Below are positions 19,125-27,239 of a stretch of DNA of 64,000 bases, one piece after another. Within the stretch, counting starts at the first letter, position 1. Every line of letters starts with the position of its first letter. A program made the position numbers and the translations under genes. The stretch is from JAAYCI01 sp964370165. GTDB taxonomy: Bacteria > Bacillota > Clostridia > Oscillospirales > Ruminococcaceae. The notes beneath the pieces are model-generated. The model was given only the letters and a program-made list of their open reading frames with translations, ran no database searches and was not told where the DNA came from. The stretch spans positions 6,510-70,509 of the forward strand of contig CAYJIG010000004.1 in NCBI GenBank assembly GCA_964370165.1, written 5' to 3'.

Positions 19125-19154
19125 ATAATACCGTATTTCAGCGTGTATTGGCAA
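19125..19154 (-). promoter_or_regulatory. Candidate promoter of the pur operon
   Basis: On the minus strand TTGCCA (19154-19149) and TATTAT (19130-19125) are separated by 18 bases. It lies upstream of the leader peptide and hairpin. No PurR box and no guanine-riboswitch core were recognised in the leader. Confidence 0.5.
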
Positions 19155-19267
19155 TGCTTTTTCATTCTTTCAGAAAAAGCAACAAGTTTGTTTGCTGGAA
19201 AAGTATCACTTTTCACCACTTTGCGAGGTAAGACTGATATATCTGCTCGTTAATGTCTTGATCACAA

Positions 19268-19308
19268 TAAAAAGGCAACACAATACCAAAACTTGATATT
19301 GTGTTGCC
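19268..19308 (-). terminator. Intrinsic terminator after the FecR gene
   Basis: On the minus strand GGCAACACAATA (19308-19297) pairs with TATTGTGTTGCC (19285-19274), followed by TTTTT. It ends the FecR/cyclase transcript before the pur promoter. Confidence 0.9.
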
Positions 19309-19332
19309 ATAAAGAAAAGCTAAATTTTGATA

Positions 19333-20532
19333 TTAATCGTCGTCGTCGCTGCCATCATCGCCATCATCGCCATCATCGCCATCATCGTCGTCACCTGAAG
19401 GTTGCGCAGGCGGTGGAGTAGGTGCAGGAGTAGGTGTAGGCTCAGGTGTCACTGTTGGTGCAGGTGCAGGCGCAGGCGCAGGCTCGGGTACAGTATTGGT
19501 AGTAGTATTGTTATTAGTATTATAGCTATTGTTATTATCGCCATCATCACCGTCATCACCGTCATCGCCGTCATCACCGTCATCGCCGTCATCGCCATCA
19601 TCACCGTCATCACCGCCATCGTCATCGTCGTCGTTACTGCCGGTGTTATTATTACCAGATGAATTGCCACTATTTCCATTGGTGGTGTTGTTATTTCCAC
19701 TGCCGCCGGTTGTGGTGCCTGATGAATCATCGTCATCATCGTCATCGTCATCATCGTCATCGTCGTCATTTGATGTCAAGTTGCTGATTGCAGAAGTTAG
19801 GTTCAAGCTTGTTTGGGCATGTACTTTTTCGGTAAGATCGGTATCACTTTGAAGATAAGTCAAAGCATAATCAGGAATTTGGTTAGGGACTACAGTCTCT
19901 GATTTTACAACTTCTTCATTGGAGGCACTTGGCGAAGTGTTGATAGTAATGGTTTCACCGGCGTTAATGGATATGGTTTCTTCCTTGCCGGTGTCAGGGT
20001 CGGTGTAGGTAATATCGGCAAGACCGGTAAGTAAGGTGAACCGTGAAAGCGTGGAGCTAATTTGCTCAACATACCCGGCAGTGCCACGAATACTGGTAAC
20101 AGCATTTGATGTACGGATATTAAATAGCTCTTCATCACGAAGAGGAGAAGAAACTTCAAAAAATAGATCCCCGTATGTTAAGTCCACTACTAAATGCTCG
20201 CCGTCTTCTGTCAATGTGCAAGAAGAATTGCTATCAAGTTTTACAGATTTTGCCTCGTCAAGGCTGATGTATGCATAACTGTCATTAGCTGTTCCTAAGG
20301 AGTATCCACTGAACAGGCGCATGCCGTGTGCAATCGCCAAGTCTTTGTTATCATCATTTGTCAAGTCAACAGAGCCATCTGTTTCAACAAGGCGCATAGT
20401 AATAGCTTTTACTGTTGGTGCGCTGATGACAAAAAGGAATATCAAAGCCAATATTAATACACTGACAATAATAAATACACGCTTTGTGAATAATTTTTTT
20501 AAAAAAGGATACCGAGAAACAGTGCTATTCAT
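19333..20532 (-). CDS. FecR-domain surface protein with Asp/Gly and Pro tail
   Basis: A cytoplasmic lysine-rich start and one membrane segment (about residues 19-41) precede an extracellular FecR-like domain (about 45-200), recognisable from GDLFFEVSSP, FNIRTSNAVTSIRGTAGYV and LLTGLADITY. The rest is low complexity: a poly-Asp run, a Gly/Asn/Ser stretch, DDG repeats, a Pro/Ala stretch and a final DDG/Asp tail. Such acidic tails may bind calcium, but that is inference. It follows the CHASE2 cyclase by about 210 bp; FecR and CHASE2-cyclase genes are known to be neighbours in many bacteria. No sortase motif is seen. Confidence 0.8.
   Translation of the reverse strand: MNSTVSRYPFLKKLFTKRVFIIVSVLILALIFLFVISAPTVKAITMRLVETDGSVDLTNDDNKDLAIAHGMRLFSGYSLGTANDSYAYISLDEAKSVKLDSNSSCTLTEDGEHLVVDLTYGDLFFEVSSPLRDEELFNIRTSNAVTSIRGTAGYVEQISSTLSRFTLLTGLADITYTDPDTGKEETISINAGETITINTSPSASNEEVVKSETVVPNQIPDYALTYLQSDTDLTEKVHAQTSLNLTSAISNLTSNDDDDDDDDDDDDDDSSGTTTGGSGNNNTTNGNSGNSSGNNNTGSNDDDDDGGDDGDDGDDGDDGDDGDDGDDGDDGDNNNSYNTNNNTTTNTVPEPAPAPAPAPTVTPEPTPTPAPTPPPAQPSGDDDDGDDGDDGDDGSDDDD
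19541..19623 (-). repeat. Tandem repeat coding for Asp-Asp-Gly units
   Basis: A nine-base unit coding Asp-Asp-Gly is repeated about eight to nine times with silent changes inside the FecR gene. A shorter array of the same unit lies at 19348-19395. Such arrays change length readily. Confidence 0.8.
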
Positions 20533-20741
20533 GTGAAGTTCTCCTAAAGTGATATATCATGAAAAGTAAAATGTGGTAAAAATATGAAAACAAATTGTGA
20601 AAATATATAACATTGTAAATTTGCACACAACATTATGCCACAACTAAAGCTAAAAGTAAAGAGAAAAAATCTTAACTACATTAAAAAAAAGACAACTTAT
20701 AAAGTGTATCGACAGATACTTCATAAAAATAACATATAAAG

Positions 20742-22559
20742 TTAAAGAATAATATTTTCAACTTTAAATATTTCGAAATTTTCACTTTTGCCTTTCAGCT
20801 TAATTTCACTGCCTACCGAGGTGAAACTTACACGATCCTTTAGCTCGTTTGCAACTTCTGCACTGACATAAATACATCCAGGTGGAGCAACACTTTCCAG
20901 ACGTGCGGCAGTATTGACGGTGTCGCCAATGGCGGTATAGTCCATGCGCATGGTGGAGCCGATGTTGCCCACAACGGCCGAACCGTAATGGATACCTATT
21001 CCAAATTGCACGAAATGCCCATATTTGTTTTGCAGTTGCTTACCCAACTCGTACGCACCGTTTACCATATCAATGGCAGCCGTAACAGCCTTGAAAGTGC
21101 TGTCATCTTGCGCTATGGGAGCACCCCAAAATGCCATGGTGCAGTCTCCCACATATTTATCAAGCGTACCGTCGTTGTTGAAAACACAGCGGCTGGTTAG
21201 ATTTAAGTATCTATTTACAATATCAACAACATCGGTCGGTGGGAGCTTTTCAGACATGGTAGTGAATCCACGAATATCCACAAAAAGCACTGCGATATCT
21301 ACTGTTTTTCCACCAAGCTCAAGTGCTTTTGGGTCATCCTTTAGTAGCTCAGATACCACTTGCGGGGCGACATACCTGCGGAAAGTACTGATAACACGAC
21401 GTTTTTCGAACGCTGCTCGGGCATAGTTTGTGGCAACGGAAAAAATGTAGCATACAGTGGCCACGATAGGAACCGAAATCACCTGCAAAACATAGCCGAT
21501 TTCCCACATGATAAGGCACAGCGCAAGCCAGCCGAATGATATAGATAACCACATGATAGTGGCAGACAGAATTTTACGGTCGTAAAACCATAAAAGACAA
21601 AATAACATTACAATAAAAATGAAAACAGATTGAGGAAACTGCAAAACTTCTGTTTTTAGTTCGCCTCGTAGCATAGCGGCAATGGCGTTTGCTTGATACT
21701 CCACACCAAACATCTTCACGGCGTGATCAATGGCAGTGGTATATTCGTCGTACATGCCTTGAGCATATGGTCCAATAAGTACAATTTTACCCGCAAATAT
21801 GTTTGGGTCAAGCTCGCCGTTCACCAGTTGTGTCACCGAAAATCCATCGTCAAAACCAAATGGTAACGACTGGAAAGGCAGATACCAACGATGAAGAAGA
21901 TCCATAGGTGGCTCTTGTATTGCGGTCAGACCATTATAGTCCATATACTTTTTATAAATCACCTGGTTAAATGATGGAATTTCTCTGCCGTCGGGCAGGT
22001 CTATTTGCCAAATGGCATGACGCAGAATGCCGTCTTCGTCTATCATCGCGTTCACATGGCCTTGTTCTGTCACGGCCAACAGCTCATCATAAGGTTCTTC
22101 ATACACAAGCGCCGAATAATCATCAGTATAAAACCCACCACCGGAATCGGTGATGAGCTGTGTGCCGAACGTAACTGAAGTGGCAACCACTACATTGTCG
22201 TATTCGGCGGCGGCATTGGCAAGATAAGCGTCATTTTCTTCAGAGTCGCTTTCGCCGACAAAAAGGGTATCAAGCCCGATTACAGCCGGGCGGTTTTCAG
22301 GATCTGAATTCAAATACTCCACAGCCGAGGCAAGAATATCTCGCGACCATGGCATTGAACCATAGGCGTCTACTGCGGCTTCATCCATGCCGATGATTAT
22401 AATATCCGAATGCGATGCTTGTGGTTTTTGGTATAAAAGGTCGGACATGATATTTGAAAAATTTAAAAACAGTTGCGAGGTGCTAAGTAGCATCATTAAA
22501 ATAGCACCGAGTAAAACAGCCGGTAAAATCCGCATGATATGATTTTTGTGTTTTTGCAA
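20742..22559 (-). CDS. CHASE2-domain class III adenylate/guanylate cyclase
   Basis: A membrane sensor that makes a cyclic nucleotide. There is one N-terminal membrane segment (about 9-31), a CHASE2 extracellular domain (about 35-305, with IIIIGMDEAAV and GKIVLIGPYAQG), three closely spaced membrane segments (about 312-378) and a class III cyclase domain (about 420-600). Metal-binding Asp428 (FVDIRGFT) and Asp472 (YVGDCTMAFWG) are intact; Lys468 and the Asp in TAIGDTVNTAARL favour ATP over GTP. The start is TTG preceded by AAAGGA. It sits between an HD-GYP gene and a FecR gene in one operon. Confidence 0.9.
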   Translation of the reverse strand: MQKHKNHIMRILPAVLLGAILMMLLSTSQLFLNFSNIMSDLLYQKPQASHSDIIIIGMDEAAVDAYGSMPWSRDILASAVEYLNSDPENRPAVIGLDTLFVGESDSEENDAYLANAAAEYDNVVVATSVTFGTQLITDSGGGFYTDDYSALVYEEPYDELLAVTEQGHVNAMIDEDGILRHAIWQIDLPDGREIPSFNQVIYKKYMDYNGLTAIQEPPMDLLHRWYLPFQSLPFGFDDGFSVTQLVNGELDPNIFAGKIVLIGPYAQGMYDEYTTAIDHAVKMFGVEYQANAIAAMLRGELKTEVLQFPQSVFIFIVMLFCLLWFYDRKILSATIMWLSISFGWLALCLIMWEIGYVLQVISVPIVATVCYIFSVATNYARAAFEKRRVISTFRRYVAPQVVSELLKDDPKALELGGKTVDIAVLFVDIRGFTTMSEKLPPTDVVDIVNRYLNLTSRCVFNNDGTLDKYVGDCTMAFWGAPIAQDDSTFKAVTAAIDMVNGAYELGKQLQNKYGHFVQFGIGIHYGSAVVGNIGSTMRMDYTAIGDTVNTAARLESVAPPGCIYVSAEVANELKDRVSFTSVGSEIKLKGKSENFEIFKVENIIL

Positions 22560-22645
22560 GTTTGAGCACGTCCTTTACCAAAATACAAAATTTACTATAA
22601 GGGATGTTTTGAATTTAAACGTATGGTGTTTGTGCTTATTTGGCA

Positions 22646-24127
22646 CTAAAAAATACCTTCCAAAATTTTCACAGACTTTGCTGTATCGCTTATTTCCCAT
22701 GACTTACTTTGGACAAACAAGTCGAAAATGTATTTGTCAAGTTGATTTGAATTTACCATGTCTTGCATGATAGATAAAGCTTTATCTATCGGGAAGGGTT
22801 CTTTGTATGGCCTGTCATGTGAGGTGAGACCGTCGAAAATGTCTAAAACAGTAAGCAGTCTTGCTTCTTTATCGATTTCATCTGATATAAGCTTTTTAGG
22901 ATAGCCGGAGCCGTCCATCAGCTCGTGGTGTGCCGAGGCCCATTTTGGTATTTTGGTATACTCGCCCCAAAAACTCATCTTGCTTAAGATTTTTTCTGTT
23001 AGCACCACATGATCTTGCATTATGGTTCGTTCTTCGTTTGTTAGCGTACCTTTGCGTATAGATAAGCAGTCTATTTCATTTTTTGTAAACCACAAATAGT
23101 TTTTATCATGCCTGTTTGAGTATGTTTTGCGTGCTAGTTGATTTACTTTGCTGAGAGTGTCATCGTCAAGATAGGGGATATTATTCACATATTGAATAAA
23201 CGCACGAACTTCCTCTACTTCGTTTAGCATAGGGGTAGGATCTTTTCCGTTTCTTAAAGCAATTACTTCTTCAGATAAAGAGATATAGTCAAGCTTTGCC
23301 ATAAGGGTGTCATATTGATCGCCTAAACGCGTGGCTTTGTTCATGATTTCCAGCGGAGTGATAAGCTTGCCGATATCATGTAGCCAAATACTTAAAATAA
23401 ACAACCTTTCGTCAAGTTCGGGGATTTTCCATTCAATTTGCTTGTTGTTGTTTAGCCAGGTAATAAAATTATGAGCGTAAAGCACCATGTTATGTGTGTG
23501 TGTCACATTATATGGCGAGCGCAAATGGATGGCGGCGGAAATAGTTCGCACGATAGATTCCATCAGCTCTTCCACTTGTAAAATGTAATTCATGTTTGTA
23601 AGGCAAATGGCCGCCTGAGACGCCAACGCCTTCACGATCACTTTTGTGGTAGCGCCAAATGGCGTGATTTCACCCTCGCTGTTTTGTGCATTAATAAGCT
23701 GCATAACACCGATGGTTTCACCAAGATCGTTTTCCATCGGAACCACCATCATAGATGTGGTTTTATACCCGGTAAGTGCATCATAGCGCAAAGGTCCGGC
23801 AAAATCGAAAAGATCACTGTCATATACATCCGGTATGTTGATAAGTTTTCCTTCAAGCACAGAATATGCGCATACATTACTTCTATCAAGAGCAACCGGC
23901 GGCAAAGAGATTTTGCCATGTCGGCCGCCTTGCAATATGTTTTTTGATTTTGTGATCATCACTTTAAACGCCAGAGAGTCACCGTCTTTGATATAAAGTG
24001 TGCCACCATCGCAATTAGTCAAATCCATAGCCACTGTCAGAATACGTTCAAGCAAAGCCTCTCTGTTTTTCTCAGAGGCAAGCGCTATGCTGATTTCAAG
24101 TAATTGCTCTACATATTCTTGTGTCAT
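22646..24127 (-). CDS. GAF / HD-GYP domain phosphodiesterase
   Basis: The N-terminal GAF domain (about 10-180) is a small-molecule sensor. The C-terminal HD-GYP domain has His250-Asp251 in WLHDIGKLITP and HHELMDGSGYP at 400-410, so the metal ligands and the GYP signature are present. Between them is a longer linker than usual, about 145 residues. HD-GYP proteins commonly hydrolyse cyclic di-GMP; in this operon with a cyclase another cyclic nucleotide is possible. Its start overlaps the end of the MBL gene by 4 bp (ATGA), so the two are translationally coupled. Confidence 0.87.
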   Translation of the reverse strand: MTQEYVEQLLEISIALASEKNREALLERILTVAMDLTNCDGGTLYIKDGDSLAFKVMITKSKNILQGGRHGKISLPPVALDRSNVCAYSVLEGKLINIPDVYDSDLFDFAGPLRYDALTGYKTTSMMVVPMENDLGETIGVMQLINAQNSEGEITPFGATTKVIVKALASQAAICLTNMNYILQVEELMESIVRTISAAIHLRSPYNVTHTHNMVLYAHNFITWLNNNKQIEWKIPELDERLFILSIWLHDIGKLITPLEIMNKATRLGDQYDTLMAKLDYISLSEEVIALRNGKDPTPMLNEVEEVRAFIQYVNNIPYLDDDTLSKVNQLARKTYSNRHDKNYLWFTKNEIDCLSIRKGTLTNEERTIMQDHVVLTEKILSKMSFWGEYTKIPKWASAHHELMDGSGYPKKLISDEIDKEARLLTVLDIFDGLTSHDRPYKEPFPIDKALSIMQDMVNSNQLDKYIFDLFVQSKSWEISDTAKSVKILEGIF

Positions 24128-24930
24128 AGTTTCACTCTCATTTCTTCTTTTGCAAGGATGCCCTTTGATGTGATGGCTGAAAGTTCTTTTTGTACCATGT
24201 CCAGCGTATCGTCGGTACTGTAAGGATCATGATGAAAAAGCAAAAATTGCTTGCAGTTACTTTCTAAAGCATACTTTATTGCAACGTCACGAGCACTGTG
24301 TCCAAACCCTACTTTGTCGGGGTATTCGTCTTTTGAATATTGCCCATCGCATATAAGAACAGTGCAGTCCTTTGCAAAATCGATAAACTTTTTTTTATGA
24401 GGGGATACTATTTCTATATCTGTGGCATACACCACACTGGTATCTTTGTAGTCTAAACGGAAAATAGTGCATCCACCCGGATGGTTTGTTTCTAAGGTAC
24501 TTACATGTACATCGCCCAGCCAAAACTCATTTTGAAGTGAATGACAATTAACTTTTGCCAAAAAACTGTCAAATCCTACCGGCCATAAAGGAGGCCGTAT
24601 CAAACACGAGATTTGCTCTTTTATGTCAAGGTCATTGCGCTTTGCACCGTAAATATTTATTTCAAGGGAATTATCGTACATGATACCGGCAGAAGGAATG
24701 CCGATGATATGATCAATATGTGTGTGTGAAATTAGTATATGAACTGTATTATTGCCATCTAAAAACTCTGAGTTTATATTGGATAGTCCACTACCGGCAT
24801 CTAATAAAATATGCTGCCCACCAATGGAGAGAAAAACACAAGAAGTGTTGCCACCGTATTTTTTAAAGCGCTGCCCCGGTACTGGCGTTGTACCTCGTGC
24901 GCCCATGATTTGCAAATATGATTCTGACAT
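24124..24930 (-). CDS. MBL-fold metal-dependent hydrolase
   Basis: This cytoplasmic metallo-beta-lactamase-fold protein has the metal motif SHTHIDH (His69, His71, Asp73, His74), a later histidine in TNHPGG and GFGHSARDVA near the C-terminus. The fold and N-terminal GARGTTPVPG resemble phosphodiesterases of the PhnP/cAMP-PDE type. Because it is the first gene of an operon with a cyclase and an HD-GYP protein, a cyclic-nucleotide phosphodiesterase role is attractive but is inference. The length is 268 residues. Confidence 0.75.
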   Translation of the reverse strand: MSESYLQIMGARGTTPVPGQRFKKYGGNTSCVFLSIGGQHILLDAGSGLSNINSEFLDGNNTVHILISHTHIDHIIGIPSAGIMYDNSLEINIYGAKRNDLDIKEQISCLIRPPLWPVGFDSFLAKVNCHSLQNEFWLGDVHVSTLETNHPGGCTIFRLDYKDTSVVYATDIEIVSPHKKKFIDFAKDCTVLICDGQYSKDEYPDKVGFGHSARDVAIKYALESNCKQFLLFHHDPYSTDDTLDMVQKELSAITSKGILAKEEMRVKL

Positions 24931-24969
24931 TATTCACATCCTATTATAATTTATAAATATACAAAAATA

Positions 24970-24998
24970 ATAATATCATATATAAATGTTGTTGTCGA
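24970..24998 (-). promoter_or_regulatory. Candidate promoter of the MBL/HD-GYP/cyclase/FecR operon
   Basis: On the minus strand TCGACA and TATTAT are 17 bases apart, about 40 bases before the MBL start. The region is AT-rich, so chance matches are possible. Confidence 0.4.
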
Positions 24999-25070
24999 TA
25001 TGTTTTTTTTGAAAATATATAGGTGTAAGCGATATATATATGATATGTGAAAATACGAGGAACTTTGCAC

Positions 25071-25099
25071 TTGACATTTAAATTTATGAGGAGTAACAT
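25071..25099 (+). promoter_or_regulatory. Candidate promoter of marR-MATE
   Basis: Perfect TTGACA (25071-25076), a 17-base spacer and TAACAT (25094-25099), about 90 bases upstream of the marR start. Confidence 0.6.
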
Positions 25100-25188
25100 G
25101 AATTTGTTTAGCACTACTAAATAAATTTTTGTGGGCGATTTTTAGAATGAAAGTATGTGTAGGGATTTATTGACGAAATGAGGTAGTA

Positions 25189-25665
25189 ATGGATAGTGTA
25201 GATATTTTGAACCGGCAGATTGAAGAGCTACAAAAACAGATGCGAATCATCAAAAAAATGACGATGGAAAAAGAAGATTTTTTACACTCAGGTGAGCTAA
25301 GGCTTATGAAATTTATTGCGTATCATGAAAATGAGCTGGGCAAAAGCCCAACACCGAGTACAGTTAGTGACATGGTAGGTGTGTCGCAGGCGACAATAAG
25401 TGCTGTTGCGGACAGGCTGATAAAGAAAGAGTTGCTATCAAAAGAAATAAATAATCAAGATAAGCGCTCGAAAGTGATAAGCCTGACAGATAAAGGAAAA
25501 AAAGCCCTAAAGGGCAACCATAAACGTTTCATGGAAATGTTAAGTGCTATGTCCTATAGTTTGGGTGATGAAGATACAAAGGAACTGATTCGAATTTTAG
25601 ACAAGATCAATTATTATTTTGAAGGTATGAAGAAAGAGGACTTGCATGAAAACAAATGTAAATGA
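25189..25665 (+). CDS. MarR-family transcriptional regulator
   Basis: This 158-residue winged-helix regulator has an N-terminal coiled helix, the recognition helix region VSQATISAVADRLIKKELL and a basic wing containing DKRSKVISLTDKGKKAL. It precedes and overlaps a MATE transporter gene by 20 bp and probably represses it, the usual arrangement for drug-responsive MarR/efflux pairs. Confidence 0.9.
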   Translation: MDSVDILNRQIEELQKQMRIIKKMTMEKEDFLHSGELRLMKFIAYHENELGKSPTPSTVSDMVGVSQATISAVADRLIKKELLSKEINNQDKRSKVISLTDKGKKALKGNHKRFMEMLSAMSYSLGDEDTKELIRILDKINYYFEGMKKEDLHENKCK

Positions 25666-27013
25666 AAAGTTGGAAAAACTATATTCCTTACCGGTGTGGA
25701 AAGCAGTGTTGACAAATTCTATACCGTCGATGATAGCGATGATAATGATGCTTGTTTACAACATTGCGGATTTGTTTTTTGTGGGACAAACAGGAGATCC
25801 TTTACAGGTTGCGGCAGTATCGCTGGCCACGCCGGTATTTTTGTTTTTTATGGCATTTGGTAACGTTTTTGGAATTGGTGGCACGTCCGTATGTTCAAGA
25901 AGTTTTGGTAGCGGGAATATGGGCGTGGTGAAAAAGACATCGGCTTTTTGTATTTTGTCAAGTGCCGCCATTGGTATCATAGTGTCGATTTTAGTATTCT
26001 TTAACGGTGATATTGTGGTGCAGATGCTTGGCGCAAGCAGTGAAGTTTCAGAAATGGTACATAGCTATATACAAATCATTTCAATCAGCGGTCCGCTAAT
26101 CATGGTTTCAGGTTGCTTGTCTCATTTGATTCGCTCGGAAGGTCGTGCCAAAGAGGCGATGATGGGAATGATGCTGGGAAATATAGTGAATATAATCTTA
26201 GACCCGATATTTATTTTGGTGCTTGAGATGGGGGTTGTGGGCGCGGCAATCGCCACCATGATAGGAAATATGGCGGCCGGAGCATACTATATAATATATC
26301 TTATAAAAGGAAATTCTATGCTCAATGCCAAAATCAATAATTATTCGTTTGAAAAAGATATGGTGAAAAACGTGCTGGCCATTGGAATACCGGCGTCGAT
26401 GGCTAGTATGCTGATGAGTATTTCACAAATTGTGTTAAACAGTCAAATGACGCAATACGGTGACATGGCGGTTGCAGGCATTGGTATAGCAACTAAAGTT
26501 TCAATGATGACGAGTATGATTTTTATTGGGCTAGGGCAAGGTGTTCAGCCACTAATGGGATATTGTATCGGAGCAAAAAATGAACAACGGTATAAAGCTA
26601 TTATAAAGTTTTCGTTGATATTTGCATTTGGGCTTAGTGCTTTTTTGACACTTTCTTGCTATGTTGGGCTTGAAGGTATTGTGGGTGCTTTCTTGACACA
26701 TCCGCAGGCGTTTGATTACGCATATAGTTTCGCCGAAATAAGGCTTACCACGTCGGTGCTTTTTGGCATGTATTTTGTGCTTTTAAATGCACTTCAAGCT
26801 GCGGGTGCGGTTAAAGCGTCGTTAACTGTAAATTTAAGCAGACAAGGCCTCATTTTTATTCCTGCTGTGTTTATTTTAGGCGATATCTTTGGCGTGATGG
26901 GGCTTATATTGGCGCAACCGGTAGCGGATATATTATCATTTATTTTAGTGGTGATATTATATTTGAAAGCGTCAAAAAACATGTTTTCTCAAAAGGTGAT
27001 GGGTGACTCATAA
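25646..27013 (+). CDS. MATE-family efflux transporter
   Basis: A 455-residue polytopic membrane protein with about 12 hydrophobic segments. It belongs to the MATE family: IPSMIAMIMMLVYNIADLFFVG near the N-terminus is split here as IPSMIAMIMM and NIADLFFVG, and the second half repeats the pattern with GIPASMASMLMS. It is expected to export cationic drugs or metabolites by sodium or proton antiport. AGAGGA lies before the ATG inside the end of marR. Confidence 0.9.
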   Translation: MKTNVNEKLEKLYSLPVWKAVLTNSIPSMIAMIMMLVYNIADLFFVGQTGDPLQVAAVSLATPVFLFFMAFGNVFGIGGTSVCSRSFGSGNMGVVKKTSAFCILSSAAIGIIVSILVFFNGDIVVQMLGASSEVSEMVHSYIQIISISGPLIMVSGCLSHLIRSEGRAKEAMMGMMLGNIVNIILDPIFILVLEMGVVGAAIATMIGNMAAGAYYIIYLIKGNSMLNAKINNYSFEKDMVKNVLAIGIPASMASMLMSISQIVLNSQMTQYGDMAVAGIGIATKVSMMTSMIFIGLGQGVQPLMGYCIGAKNEQRYKAIIKFSLIFAFGLSAFLTLSCYVGLEGIVGAFLTHPQAFDYAYSFAEIRLTTSVLFGMYFVLLNALQAAGAVKASLTVNLSRQGLIFIPAVFILGDIFGVMGLILAQPVADILSFILVVILYLKASKNMFSQKVMGDS

Positions 27014-27239
27014 CGGTGAAGTAATTAACAAAAAGAGATATGTGACTCGAGATTATTAACATTCTTTTGTTAAATTGATAACTTTCTTTTACTTATATTA
27101 ATGTATATGATGTTATATGCTATGATAATAGTAGCGATATATAGCATAATATATTTAGCGTGTGATTGCTTGTTACAGAATGGCAAAATAAGGCATTTAT
27201 ATTACTGCAATTTGTAAAGATAGGGAAGGATATTGTGTT

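Noticed and set aside
19402..19852. Several open frames antisense to the FecR tail
   Set aside because: They arise from the low-complexity repeat DNA and code only Ser/Pro or Arg/Cys runs.
27100..27239. SigmaD-type flagellar promoter before the chemoreceptor
   Set aside because: A GCGATATA element is present but no TAAA element lies at the required distance.
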